Assembly (NCBI GenBank): GCA_013397455.1
Contig: VYZB01000338.1
Location: 207,957-271,956, forward strand
Direction of reading: 5' to 3'
Origin: Crotophaga sulcirostris
Taxonomy: Eukaryota > Chordata > Aves > Cuculiformes > Crotophagidae
Length of the DNA stretch: 64,000 nucleotides
A model generated the notes under the pieces. The model ran no database searches. It worked only from the letters and a program-made list of their open reading frames with translations, and was not told the origin of the DNA. A program made the translations under genes and the position numbers. This document shows, piece by piece, positions 46,081 to 57,812 of this stretch (position 1 is its first letter; every line of letters starts with the position of its first letter).

Positions 46081-47876
46081 AATCTATAGATCTATCAACC
46101 TGTGAGAAAGCGCTAGCCTAGAGGCCTGGTTCCAGGGCCATCAATCTAGGCTTCAGTTACACCAGATGTCAAGGATAACAGAAAGTAATGGATTCCCACT
46201 GGTGTACTGTATTTCACACATTTATTTCACCTTCACCAGAAGTCAGAAAATGATGATTGGGTTGAGCTGGGTCTACCACCTCCTATTTAGCGGCAGCACG
46301 GTCATCAAGGCTCAAAGAGAAGGCAGTAAAGGAAAGGCTGAAGACAGATGTAGCCACAGAAATAGTGGAATATTGGTGAACTGACAGTGCTTACCTCTGA
46401 TCTTTAGGTAATGGTGTCCATCTTACGGTAGATATCCTTAAGCACCAAAAAGTAACAAAAAGGCAAATATAGTAATTGGTTCTTTAGGTCATCAGAGGAG
46501 TACAAGGAAAACATGAGGCAGCCCAGCTAGCTAATCTGAATTGGACATAGGTTTCCCAGGCCCTGTTGTAAATACCCCAGCAAAAGAAAGCCTTGCAGAA
46601 GAAATCTAATGATTAGCTGATCCACCAGTATTTCATTTGACACTTCTGAGCTGAACAAACTTTTGCAGAAACCCAGTGTTTCCTGGAATTCTGACTGTCC
46701 AGCACAGGGCTGATCCGCAGCTCTTGGATTTAAAAGAAAAAAAAGAAAGAAGGGACTATTTAGCAGGAAGAATTCAGATGATGCTTCCTCCCTCAGTGAT
46801 CATCCCAGATGCTGTGAGTCTGGGTGGACCCACAAGGAAACCAGGTTGATGCTGAAAGATTTTATTTCAGAGTATGTGTCTCTTACACCCTGCTGTAGTG
46901 ACTCCCTCAGGACTGTAACTCAGAGTCCCTGTCTTCAGGATAACCGGCAATGCAGGAGTTGTTGCAGAGTATGTGCATGTAAGGACATGAAAGTCCTTAA
47001 AGGAGCCTGAATTTAACTGGAGATGCTAAGCAGGGAATCCAAGGGAAGAACAGGCATTTCTGTCTGCTTCACTGCAGCTTGTATCAATTACATTGGACAG
47101 CTACTGAGAACACATACTGTTTTGTTAACACCACATATGATTGTTGCCAAAGTGAAATTTTCTCTGAATTTCTGGTTTGCAAGATGTTCATTCAGTCAGA
47201 AACAGAATTTCAAAAAAAAAAGCAACACTTCCTGTGAGCTGTAAATCACAGGTTTGTGGCTGTTTTTCCTAAAGTTTTATAGACCAGATCTCCCAACATT
47301 TTGTTGTGATCAAGAATTTCTGGACATCAGATCTGTGTTTTGCTTTCAGTCTGGTCTGTGCATCTGTTGGTCTCTGTCCAATTCAAATGCAATCCTTCCA
47401 CTCAAAACTGAAAGCTGAGGCTTCTGTTTCCTGCTTGAAAGAAAGGACACTCACTTTGAATTTTGCAGTTGGGAGTGGACTGACCAGCCTTTCTGAAGTC
47501 TGTATCAAACTCACAAGTGCTTCCTCTGAAGGGCACATTATGTCACAGTGTGCCTGTGATCAGGGCTCAAGGAGCTCAGGAGCTGGGCAGGAAGGAAGGC
47601 TTGGTGTCTCCCTGCCTTGCAGCATGCATCCCAGCATCTCCTTCCAGGGAGCCAGTTATCATCAAGCTCTTTTTCTCTCCAGGGAAGTTGTTTCTTTGCA
47701 GCTATATCAAGTTTCACTGCTGTAGCTCACTGCCTCCCCTTTCTCAGAGTATATCACGTGCACAGTGGGGAGCAACTTCAAAGAAAACCCTTTTTTTTTT
47801 TTTTAGCCTCCCATTAGTTTTCCAGAAAGTCCTTCCACTGTCTTCCATGGAGTAAAATGAATGGTTCAGCATGGAG
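46081..47876. other. Unique region with homopolymer runs
   Basis: About 1.8 kb. An A10 run lies at 47212-47221 and a T14 run at 47791-47804. The frame 47306-47725 (139 codons) has no recognised domain and competes with two others in the same stretch. Confidence 0.5.
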
Positions 47877-48097
47877 GTTCTGGGCCCCTGAGTTTGAGAA
47901 GGATGTCAAGACACTGGAGTGTGTCCAGAGGAGAGCAACAAGGATGGTGAAGGGTTTGGAGCACAAGCCCTGTGAGGAGCGACTGAGGGAGCTGGGGCTG
48001 TTTAGCCTGGAGAAGAGGAGGCTCAGGGGAGACCTTATTGCTCTCTACAAAAGTTCTTCCCTGAAAGGGTGATTGGCCATTGGAATGCGCTGCCCAG
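47877..48097 (+). mobile_element. CR1 group A, deleted and lacking its 3' end
   Basis: It starts at TTCTGGGCCCCTGAGTTTGA and is open through [19 protein letters not shown] and [12 protein letters not shown]. It then jumps at CTCTCTACAA|AAGTTCTTCCC, skipping about 150 bp of ORF2, and resumes with [14 protein letters not shown] in another frame. It stops at CGCTGCCCAG. The stop codon, UTR and octamer tail are all absent, which is unusual for this group. Confidence 0.9.
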
Positions 48098-48983
48098 TAT
48101 TGGGGAGGGGTTAATTGCTTTCAAACAAACACAGTCCCTCAGTTGTCCCTCAAAACAGCAAGCCAATGAAAACTCCCATGGGTTTATCTGTATTATGAAA
48201 TAGACTAAATTCCTGATTAGAAAATTGGAAGTGCAGTTGGAAAAGAAGACAGTAATAAGAAAAAATACAATCTTAGAGCCCTACCCCCCTCAACTCCCTC
48301 TCTGCTCTCCTGGGGTTTCTGGAAATGAAATTAGAGTTGTAGGAGATGAGGCCAGCTCTGAAAGCTGGTATCTTCCCTGCCCAGTTATATTTATGGTTTC
48401 TTTTCTGCTGTTGAATGTAAATGAAGTTTCAAAGCATGTCAGAAGAGCTGCCTCTCTCCTCCCTGCCGCTCTTCTCTTTGAGGAAGTCTGTCTGGTCTTC
48501 AGCTTGTTGTGAATTCTTGGTGTCAGAGACTGCAGATGAAGCATCCGTAAGCCTCTCTTGAGTTGATTGTCCTTTGATATTTAAAGGGTTTTGGTGAATG
48601 TTGACTTCATTTCTGTTCACCTTTTTTTTCCCTGAGGAAGGCAATTGACTTGTAGCCCTATCTGCTTACCTTGTGAAATTCCTTGGATTCAGAACCATGT
48701 GTCAGCTATGTGACACAAGTATGTGAAGAGGCTTTGTTTTTTCTATGAGACTACACATTCATTGCACATTTACTATAGCAGTTGTCAAATACAAGGAGGG
48801 CTTGAGCTACCTGTCCTGTACGAGTGCTGCCAGTTACTGAGGCACAACCACAAAGTTGGTTATAAAAGCCAACGGTGTTTAGGTGATGTGTAGCTCTGCA
48901 GGAAGCCTCTGAGGTTACTTAGATTTTTTATTTCATACAGTCTTTAGAAAATTAATTGCTAAGCTTCATTTTGTAGGACTCTG
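48098..48983. other. Unique spacer, no gene seen
   Basis: About 890 bp. Frames on both strands at 48225-48644 overlap and are below 96 codons. No domain is seen. Confidence 0.5.
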
Positions 48984-49390
48984 ATCATAGAAACATAGAA
49001 TGGTTTGAGTTGGAAGGGACCTTAAAGATCATCCAGTTGCAACTCCTCTGCCATGGGCAGGGACACCTCCCACTGCATCAGGGGGCTCCAGGCCCCATCT
49101 AACCTGGCCTTCAACACCTACAGGGATGGGGCAGCCACCACTGCTCTGGACAACCTGGGCCAGGGCCTCCCCACCTCACAGGAAAACATTTCTTCCTAAG
49201 ATCTCATCTCAATCTCCCCTCTTTCAGCTTAAAACCGTTTCCCCTTGTTCTATCCCTGCACTCCCTGATCAAGAGCCCCTCCCCAGCTTTCCTGGAGCTC
49301 CTTTCAGTACTGGGAGGCTGCTCTAAGGTCTCCCTGGAGCCTTCTCCTCTCCAGGTTGAACAACCCCAACTCTCAGTCTGTCCTCATAGG
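48984..49390 (-). mobile_element. CR1 group B, long 3' fragment
   Basis: The plus strand starts ATCATAGAAACATAGAATGG (reverse tail). CTGCCATGGGCAGGGACACC, GATGGGGCAGCCACCACTGC, CCCCTCTTTCAGCTT and CCTCTCCAGGTTGAACAACC follow. On its coding strand this corresponds to the [12 protein letters not shown] region through PSLEVF to the tail, with frameshifts. Confidence 0.93.
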
Positions 49391-50866
49391 GAATGCATGC
49401 AGCTCTCTGAATGCTCTCTGTGTTTCCCAGGGTACTGAAAGCAGGATGCCTTGCTGAGTCTCTGCACCAAACCCGCTCACACCCCTCATTGGCATTTCCA
49501 AAGAGACCTGCATACATATGATATATGATTCAAAAATTGTTCTAAACCTAAAGGATTTCCCAAGCTCTGCAGTACAATTGCATAATGATGAAAGAGCTTT
49601 TAAGCCCCTCAAAGGTTTTTTTTTCTCTTTCTGTGGCCATAAAATGAAATGTTTTATTCACATCCATACTCCCGTGGGTACATTTTCTGTACTAAAAGAT
49701 GCTGTGAATGAAACTCCAAAACCAGCATTGGATTAGAACATTTTGTCATTAAACTGCTTAGAATTGTTTTCAGTCTTTTGATTTAACTTGGATAAATTAG
49801 TTCATCATTAGTTTCCGCAGTGAGATTTCTGTTTCCTTTCTCTGCATTTGATACCAAACTGCTTCCAAGTAGCTTTCTTAGTGAGTTACACTATCAGGAA
49901 GGAGACATGATGCTCCCCAAACATGATTTCCTCTCACTTCTTAACCAAAATAAGAATAGTCACAGAGAAAAATATCGTTGTGTTTGTTATTAAGCATGCA
50001 TATCTCATTTAATATCAATGGCAAAAAGTATTAGTATGTCAAAAATGTATTTTATTCCAAGAGGAATTATAATTTATTTGTCGTGATATTTGTGAATTAA
50101 ATTGTACGAAAATGTTTGCCTCACTCAGCAATAGGCACAAGGCAAAGTGTGCTGACTACCAGGCTCTACAGCATTGCAGTGAGTGTCCTGTTGTGCTCTC
50201 ATGGCTGGAAGACTGGTCTAACCTTTTGCATTCTTGCAAGTCACCACTGAAACCTTATCAGGGGCTGTTATTGAATATCCTCCCTCCCCATCATTATAAC
50301 ACGCATGTCTATGATAACCTGCAGCAAAGCTCAGTCTGGATTGAGTCCTGGTCATTGCCTGGCTGATCTTTTCAAGTGGCTGTGCTGGAGGTTCTTAGTC
50401 AAATATTCTCATTGCTGGATGCTCTTATGCAGTGCTGATGCTCAGCCTGTCGCCTGTAACCTTTTACTTCCCCCAGTGTATGATTTCCTCTGCTGTTTCA
50501 CCTCATCCTTACTCAACAAAACACATTGCACAGAGAGACAGAGGTTCATCAAGACCAATTTCAAACTTTTTCTTCAATCATCTCACTTTAGGAACATGTT
50601 GTATGTAAGGTGCATAGGCTCCCTCTTTAGACAGTGAAGAGAAATTGGTGCTTTCAGGAGAACAATGCAATGGCATTCTGCATTCTGCAAATGGCCATAA
50701 ATCTTGGCTTAAGCCAATATTGGTATATAAAGGGTCACCTGCAGTGCACCTGCCTGTCTGGGTTACTGCTGCTGGACACCTCAACCAGAAATCTCCTTTC
50801 ACACAACTGTATGGCTAAGCATCACTCACTGCTCCTGTGGGGGAATCCAGGTGCCAGCCCAGGACT
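49391..50866. other. Unique region, no gene seen
   Basis: About 1.5 kb. The stretch 49960-50110 is very AT-rich. No repeat or exon is recognised. Confidence 0.5.
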
Positions 50867-51128
50867 CACAGTATCACAGTATCACAGAATCACAAGGTTG
50901 GAAAGGACCTCTGATATCATCCAGTCCAACCTAGAACCCAACACCAACACCAACCCATCATCTAAACCATGGCACCGAGTGCCTCATCCAATCTCCTCTT
51001 AAACACCTCCAGGGTTGGTGACTCCACCACCTCCCTGGGCAGCGCATTCCAATGGCCAATCACCCTTTCAGGGAAGAACTTTTTCCTAATATCAAGCCTA
51101 AACTTTCCCTGATGAAGCTTGAGTCCAT
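50867..51128 (-). mobile_element. CR1 group A, 3' fragment
   Basis: The minus strand reads [40 protein letters not shown], the stop, the UTR and a tail at 50867-50893 in which one unit has become GATTCTGT. Variants are LDI and ATGATGGG. The 5' cut is essentially the same as in 29276-29533. Confidence 0.95.
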
Positions 51129-51518
51129 CACTCCGGGCTGCATTCTCTCTCTTTTTAGGTGATCCTCAGTTTCTGTCCCTGTGCCTTAGCCTCTGTATAT
51201 GGAGGTGGCAGCAGCACTTCAGGGGAATAAGTTTTGGTGTAAATACATCAGAGGTTGTGCGTGTTCATTCCACATGAGAGGACACAAGGGGAGAATGAGG
51301 TCATGTCTGTCCATGTTCATTCCACTGGTTAGGACACGAGGTGGGCATGATGTCATAGCTAAGCATCCCAGAGCAGTAGGGCTGGAGGTAGTCATCTGCA
51401 GTGTAAAGCTCTGTAGGAAAGGGGTGCTTTATTGCTCAGCACCCTGCCCCTTTGCCAAAACATAGCAACAGGTGAAGCAACTGGGAGAAAAAGAAGATGT
51501 TTTAATTCATAATTTACA
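51129..51518. repeat. Spacer with a 52-bp tandem duplication
   Basis: Two imperfect copies of about 52 bp lie in tandem at about 51260-51358. GTGTTCATTCCACATGAGAG with GGACACAAGGGGAGAATGAG is followed by ATGTTCATTCCACTGGTTAG with GACACGAGGTGGGCATGATG. The rest of the spacer is unassigned. Confidence 0.65.
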
Positions 51519-51964
51519 GGGAGCAACAAAGATGGTGAAGGGTTTGGAGCACAAGCCCTATGAGGAGCGACTGAGGGAGCTGGGGCTGTTTAGCCTGGAG
51601 AAGAGGAGGCTCAGGGGCGACCTTATTGCTCCCTACAACTGCCTAAAAGGAGATTGTAGTCAGGCAGGGGTTGGTCTCTTCTCTCAGGTGACAAGGGACA
51701 GAACTAGAGGACGCTGACTCAAGCTTCGTCAGGGAAAGTTTAGGTTGGATATTAGGAAAAAGTTCTTCCCTGAAAGGGTGATTGGCCATTGGAATGCGCT
51801 GCCCAGGGAGATGGTGGAGTCGCCAACCCTGGATGTGTTTAACGGAAGACTGGCTGAGGCACTCGGTGCCATGGTTTAGGTGATGGGATTGTGTTAGTGT
51901 TGGCTTATAGGTTGGACTTGATGATCTCGGAGGTCCCTTCCAACCTGGTGATGCTGTGATACTG
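51519..51964 (+). mobile_element. CR1 group A, ORF2 3' fragment
   Basis: It starts at GAGCAACAAAGATGGTGAAG. The frame from 51472 runs through [20 protein letters not shown] and [18 protein letters not shown] and then ends early at 51715-51717 (CGCTGA in place of CATGGA). Beyond the stop the same frame reads [20 protein letters not shown]. Variants are LDI and GTGATGGG. The tail is weak (GATGCTGTGATACTGG). Confidence 0.94.
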
Positions 51965-52884
51965 GTACATGGAGCAGTAGCTGGGTTGTTTTTCGAATTA
52001 TTAAAATACCATTTTCCAAAGTAGTTTTGCAAAGTGGTGTGCAGATAAGTTCTGATGCTTAGCTGAAAAGCTGAGTCTGCCCAAAAGCCTAACGTGATAT
52101 TTATGGCTCAAATAGGAAACAGGCTTTTTGTGCTCATGAAGTAAAGGGGATCAGTGTCTGCCTGGTACCAAGCAGTTTGGGAGCACCCTGTGAGCTGGAG
52201 CAGCTGTCTGTGTAGCTGATGCAGGACAGTTGGTGCTGGTCTGACACTCGGAAACAGCACACAATCTGGGATGAAGGTGACCTTCACACTCAGCCTATTA
52301 AATGCAGTTGGTCTTAAGGGGGATGATCACTCCATAGAGAAGAACTGGTACTTTTATGACAACCAGAGCTTTCAGATGCATTCTACCTTTGAAATTAACT
52401 CTTTCTTTTTTCAGATTTACTGAATTACCAGTGCAATTTCTTTCTCCACATTTGTGTGACAGTGGGTCATGTCTTTTTTCCATCATTAACTTCTGTGTAA
52501 ATTCAGTAAAGAAGAATGCCCCTGCTTTGTTGCTGTGAAAGCAGTTATTCCCATCATATAGGTTGTGTGGCCAACCTGGGTCTGAATGTTGCTTGTCTGA
52601 CAGTACCCACAGCACAGGAGGGGTGCCTTGCTGGCACTGCAGGGTGGATCCTCACAAACTGAGCAGGCACCCTTGGCTGAAACACAGAGGGGAAGGGTTG
52701 TTGGTGGGACGTTTATACCCATCCAGTGTAGAACTAAGCACCTACCCCAGGACCGATGTGTGCTTTGATTCATACAGGATCCTCAGCCATGAAAACCTCT
52801 CCTGGAGGGAGATGCTAAGAGTGTCCCTGTGGGCTTGGCAGCTTTGGCACAGGTTAGGTCTGCTGTGTCCATTACCTGTGATGT
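51965..52884. other. Unique region, no gene seen
   Basis: About 920 bp. The frame 52563-53081 (172 codons) begins here, but its second half is an antisense reading of the next CR1, so I do not call a gene. Confidence 0.5.
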
Positions 52885-53103
52885 GGAATCAGAGAATCAT
52901 GGGATGGTTTGCATGGGAAGGGACCTCAAAGCCCATCCAGTCCCACCCCCTGCCATGGGTAGGGACACCTTCCACTGGATCAGGGGGCTCCAAGTCCCAT
53001 CCAACCTGGCATGGAACACCTCCAGGGATGGGGCAGCCACAACTTCTCTGGGCAACCAATGCCTCACCACCCTCACAGTAACAAGTTTCTTCCTAATACA
53101 TAA
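52885..53103 (-). mobile_element. CR1 group B, 3' fragment
   Basis: The plus strand reads GAATCAGAGAATCATGGGAT, CCCTGCCATGGGTAGGGACA and AACACCTCCAGGGATGGGGC, then AACAAGTTTCTTCCTAATAC. This is the reverse complement of a B ORF2 end and UTR. Confidence 0.92.
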
Positions 53104-54269
53104 TCCAATGAGACAGCAGAGGTAGAAACCAAGCAACTTTCAGTACTAGGACGACTAGTGAACAGTGGTCCTCTTATACAGCCTTAACCTTCAATGAGGA
53201 AGGAATGCCTAAGCATACTGGCAAATTTAGGCCTTTGTGTCCATCACAAAAAGAGCTCATAGGTGTGTTGTATGGTTAAATACACAACAGTTTGTAAGGC
53301 ATCTAGATATTGCTTTAACGGGTACCAACAACTGCATGAACTGGGTAGGTACTGCCCATGGAAGGGCAAATATTATGGAATTTCAAATATTATGTTGATT
53401 GCAGACATAAATAATGAAAGTCCCTTGAAGATTTCTAATGAAAATGAGCAGAACATTTTACTTGGTGGTACAATTTTCAATCAGTAGCCAAAATTGTGTG
53501 CTGTAGCCTAGTTTTCAGTTATGCTTTTAGTATATATTTATTAATGTTAATTAGTACAAGTTGTTCAAATGTATCTGCTAGAAGGCAACATCAGCGTAAC
53601 TTATATCGATGCATTTCCCAAGGAGGACTCAGTGTAATACCTGAGAATAGTCATGCTGCTTCTGTAATGAGATCTTTATTGTTCTAATAATTATCATGGA
53701 TGTGAATAATATTTTACACTTAGAAAGAAAGCTTATTCTTAAAGGATCCCCACAGGCCTTTCAATCTTCTTCATTTCTAGATTGCATCCTGAAAAGACCA
53801 GTGACTCAGTCCATGTGGGTTGCAGACCACATGCAATGCTCAGAGATAATGGACCTCAGGACACTTTGCAGCTGATCAGGGCCCCTCAAAGTCTCCGAGG
53901 GAAAAGGACCTTTTATTACCATTATAGAAGTTTTTTCAAGAACGCAGGAATCACTGTGAATCATCATAAAATTTTATTTACATGTGTATTTCACAAAGAA
54001 TCCTCTATCTGTGGAGGCACTCAAGATCTGGTCAGACAATTGCAACAACCCACCTGATCTCCACCAGGGCTGTTTCTCTCTCTGTTGCTAATAATGAGCC
54101 AACCCAGTTCAAGCTTGAAATGCCTGTTTAAACCTTCCTTCCACTGCATACAGCCTGTCACAAGGATGTCTTTATGAGCTGGATCAGCAATATCAGGGTG
54201 AGCAGGGAGAGCCACACTGGAAGTGGCACCCCTGGCAGCTCTGGTACTGTGCCTGGGGCAAAGCACACT
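53104..54269. other. Unique region, no gene seen
   Basis: About 1.2 kb, AT-rich in the first part (53380-53720). No repeat or exon is recognised. Confidence 0.5.
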
Positions 54270-54640
54270 TGTCCCTGTGCATTTTCACCAGCATTTTGTC
54301 AAGTCCAGTTTTAAATAATTGGATTTCTACCACCCTTCTGAGATACAGTATTAAGTGGTATTACAGCTTTCCTTAGAACACTTCTCCGGTTGTGCAGTCC
54401 CCATTTTCCACTGTCAGTCTCACCTTTTAACTTCAGACTGTCCCTCATCAGACTACACTAAACAGTTTTGCTCCTTGACTGGTTGTTTAATCAGTGTTTG
54501 GCCAAGCCATGCACAATTTAGTTCCTATAATCTTTCATATCTAGCTTGTCTTTCAATCATTCTGTGGCTATTCTGAATGCCCTCTGCTTTCTCTATGACC
54601 TTGCAGTGTCAACACACCCAGATCTCCTGCTACACTCCCC
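54270..54640 (-). mobile_element. Possible ancient CR1/L3-like remnant
   Basis: The order of phrases on the plus strand (GATTTCTACCACCCTTCTGA, TTAACTTCAGACTGTCCCTC, then CAATCATTCTGTGGCTATTC and TGAATGCCCTCTGCTTTCTC) follows the pattern of a reverse-complemented old CR1/L3 ORF2 end. Divergence is high and no frame survives. It could also be unrelated sequence. Confidence 0.4.
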
Positions 54641-54852
54641 TGGATATGCAGGATTCCTGCTGTCTCTGTTGCCTACAAATCTGTAGTGTAATTCTTTCAT
54701 AACAAGGATTTGTGATCTGTGCTATTTCTTTTGGGGTTCTTGAAGTATTTTCCCAAGCTTAAACCCTCTTGCTATTTCCTACTCTCTCTGAAGCTGCTCT
54801 TTACTCTTTGCATGCCCTCTTTGATGATCTCAGACTTGAACAACAGCCACTG

Positions 54853-55230
54853 ATAGAATCATAGAGTGGTTTGGGTTGGAAGGAATCATCCAATTCTACC
54901 TCCCTGCCATGGGCAGGGACACCTCCCACTGCATGAGGGGGCTCCAAGCCCCATCCAACCTGGTCTGGAACACCTCCAGGGATGGGGCAGTCACAGCTTC
55001 CCTGGGCCAGGACCTCCCCACCCTCACAGGAAAACATTTCTTCCTAAGATCTTATTTCAATCTCCCCTCTTTCTCTATTCCCCATCATCCCATCCCTGCT
55101 CTCCCAGATCAAGAGCCCCTGCCCAGCTTTCCTGCAGCCCCTTTCAGTACTGGGAGGCTGCTCTAAGGTCTCCCCTGAGCCTTCTCTTCTCCAGGCTGAA
55201 CAACTCCAACTCTCTCAGCCTGTCCTCATG
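54853..55230 (-). mobile_element. CR1 group B, long 3' fragment
   Basis: The plus strand starts ATAGAATCATAGAGTGGTTT. CCTGCCATGGGCAGGGACAC, CACCTCCAGGGATGGGGCAG, GAAAACATTTCTTCCTAAGA and TTCTCCAGGCTGAACAACTC follow. A deletion of about 15 bp removes part of the GGGACCTTAAAGATC segment of the UTR. The copy ends at the same ORF2 region as 48984-49390. Confidence 0.93.
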
Positions 55231-57383
55231 TCCATTCATTCAGTTAGGACATATGTCTTACAAAAATCCTAGCCTTTTTTAATGAATATTTTGGACAATG
55301 CTGAGGTCAGTGTAGACCTGCACTTTCTGGCCATTTTTACATCTGCTGCTAAATGGGATGTGGAGCATCTTGTTAAAGAATTTAAGAGTTGTGGTGCAAT
55401 GAGTCTTGGTTGAATTCCCCTGACTAAGGTGGAGAAGAAAGGGTGTGAAAGGTAGGAAAGTTCTGCTGAACCTTTCACAGAGTTTCAGCTCTTTAAGCCT
55501 AGACTTTGACAGGTCTTCAAAAGCAAAGCCTTCCACACTGAGAAAAGCTCCTTTGGAGGAGAAAATATCTGAGAAGCTTCTCTGCCACATTAGGTTTCTA
55601 GCTGGGAGAAGACCTCTGAAAATAAGCAATGAAGACTTCCTTTATGCTTTCATAACAGAAACTCTGCAACAGCTTTAACTCAACAACTACAATTTTCTGG
55701 TTTTTTCCTCCTGAGAACTGGACCCAGAACTCCAGTCAGCAGGGTGGCTCCTACCCGTGCCTGTCTTGCTTGGTGGAAGCATTCGTGCATTTCCCTGACA
55801 AATATCAGCCCCTGCATGGCTCCGATGCCTGGTAAGCATGTCAGCCAGCCCATTCAGCAAGGCCCCACCTCCACCCCATGCTGAAAGAACTGAAACAGCT
55901 CCACAGTAAATACAAACATCTAATGGAACGTAATTACCATCTGCTGCTTTCCAAGTTAACACATCCGAATTACCAATTGGGAAATAATTACAGCCGACAA
56001 GTCTCCATCACAAGGGCCTCAGCTTCCCCCTTGAATCTGCATAACTTCCCAATTCTTCACAAACTGTGGTGCTGACACATCTCTGCCCTTTTTCTATGGT
56101 TGCTGAAATGCACCATACATCAGTAAAATGTTTGTTGAAGGAGTAAATGGTGAGATCCACTCTCTGAGGGTTTGTCTTCTATCAACCGGAGGTATTTAAT
56201 AAGCTTTTGATGTTACTTACACCTTAAGCAAGGATTTGAAACTGTGAGGGAAGGCAAGGCAGTACAAGCCCAATTTCTATCCACCACTTTCAGGAATTTT
56301 AGCACCTATTTAAAAAACTAAAGCAAAGAAACAAAATTAGGTACTTGTGACAGGATCCTTCTGGACATGAGTTCCAGAATGTTAAGCCCAAAACTGAATC
56401 CTCTCTACAAAAGACCCATGCACATCAGCCCACATGTCCCTGGGTGCACATTAGGCAAATATATATTAAAATGGGCTCCTTTGCTTTGCTTTTTCCTTGC
56501 CTCGCCCTTCTTCCAATCTGGCAGCAAACAGTGCAAACTGTGCTGCCTCCCTGCCAGCCTGCGTGGTGCTGCTGGGTGTGCTGGGGTGTTCAGCTGATGC
56601 TCCAGCGACGCAGAACCACAGACGTTCGAGGCACCTCTTGTAGAGCATTCAGCTCATCCCACAGCAGCATAATAGGACTGATTTCATTGTGTCAGAGCCT
56701 CCCTAATAGCTGGCTGTATATCAAAAGGGAGGTGGAGAGAGCAGCTTCTGATCTGTGCACTGATAATGGAATGATTAGCGAGGCCTGACTCAGATTTTCA
56801 CTCTGTTCACAGGCTAAGGACTTCATTAGCCCACAGTTAACAGTGCAAATATCTGACAGTTACTTGTACAGTGAAGCTTTTAACTCTCCTGAGTGGTCTG
56901 TGCTTTGCTTATATCTGTCCCTACATTAGCAAGCCCAGATTGCCAGGGAGGCTGAAAGCCATTCATAGAGAATGGCTGCAGAAGGGAGAAACATTGCACT
57001 ACAAATTCCATTTTCACTTGATGTTCAAGTTACATTCTTCCAGGTCCAGTCTTTAAAAGGTTATTTTTTGGAAGCACTGTCCTACTTAAAACTATGAGCA
57101 ATGGAAGAATATCTCTGTATAACGACTGAAGAAAGACTCAAGTGGTTTGCCATATGATGTAGAAGTGGACTTAAGTTTAATCAAGTCCAGTAAGTTTCCC
57201 AGAATAAGACTAATACAATTAGATTAAGTCCTCAGAAGCCAAGATGGCTATGGTATTTGACAACACCTTTTACTAGAAGCTGTTTTTCAGTTTTTTTCTA
57301 TATACAGTGTGCGGTAAAGCTAAGGTTAAGGTAGCCTTTCTGTTGTCACATCCTTGTTATATGTTGCTTTCAATTTATAGACC
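55231..57383. other. Unique region with conserved-element-like patches
   Basis: About 2.2 kb. Patches at 55890-56040 (GTAATTACC, TAATTACAG) and 56640-56840 are AT-rich, free of repeats and contain homeodomain-like sites. No exon can be supported. The frames at 55279-55629 and 56444-56788 have no domain. Confidence 0.45.
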
Positions 57384-57812
57384 TATAGAATCAGAGAATC
57401 ATAGAGTGGTAGGGGTTGGTCTCTTCTCCCAGGTGACCACTGACAGAACTAGAGGACATGAACTCAAACTTCGTCAGGGAAAGTTTAGACTTGATATTAG
57501 GAAAAAGTTCTTCCCTGAAAGGGTGATTGGCCATTGGAATGCGCTGCCCAGGGAGGTGGTGGAGTCGCCAACCCTGGAGGTGTTTAAGAGGAGATTGGCT
57601 GAGGCCCTCAGTGCCATGGTTTAGATGATGGGTTGGTGTTAGTGTTGGGTTATTGGTTGGACTGGATGATATCAGAGGTCCTTTCCAACCTTGTGATTCT
57701 GTGATACTCTGATACTGTGATACTGTGGGTTGGAAGGGACCTTAAAGCTCATCCAGTTCCAACCCCTCCAGCCATGGGCAGGGACACCTCCCACTGGATC
57801 AGGTTGCTCAAA
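57384..57812 (-). mobile_element. CR1 group B copy split by a group A insertion
   Basis: The left piece 57384-57410 reads ATAGAATCAGAGAATCATAG AGTGGT and the right piece from about 57727 reads GGTTGGAAGGGACCTTAAAG, followed by AGCCATGGGCAGGGACACCT. Uninterrupted B copies read AGTGGTTTGGGTTGGAAGGG here, so the group A element 57411-57726 sits inside. The B copy fades after CCACTGGATCAGG. Confidence 0.9.
57411..57726 (+). mobile_element. CR1 group A, inserted in a group B copy
   Basis: It starts at AGGGGTTGGTCTCTTCTCCC and encodes [20 protein letters not shown] through [18 protein letters not shown] to the stop at 57622-57624. The tail reads GATTCTGTGATACTCTGATA and two further units. Variants are LDI and ATGATGGG. 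No long target duplication is visible at the junctions. Confidence 0.95.

Noticed and set aside
52563..53081. 172-codon plus-strand frame
   Set aside because: Its second half is the antisense of a CR1-B fragment and its first half lacks any domain.
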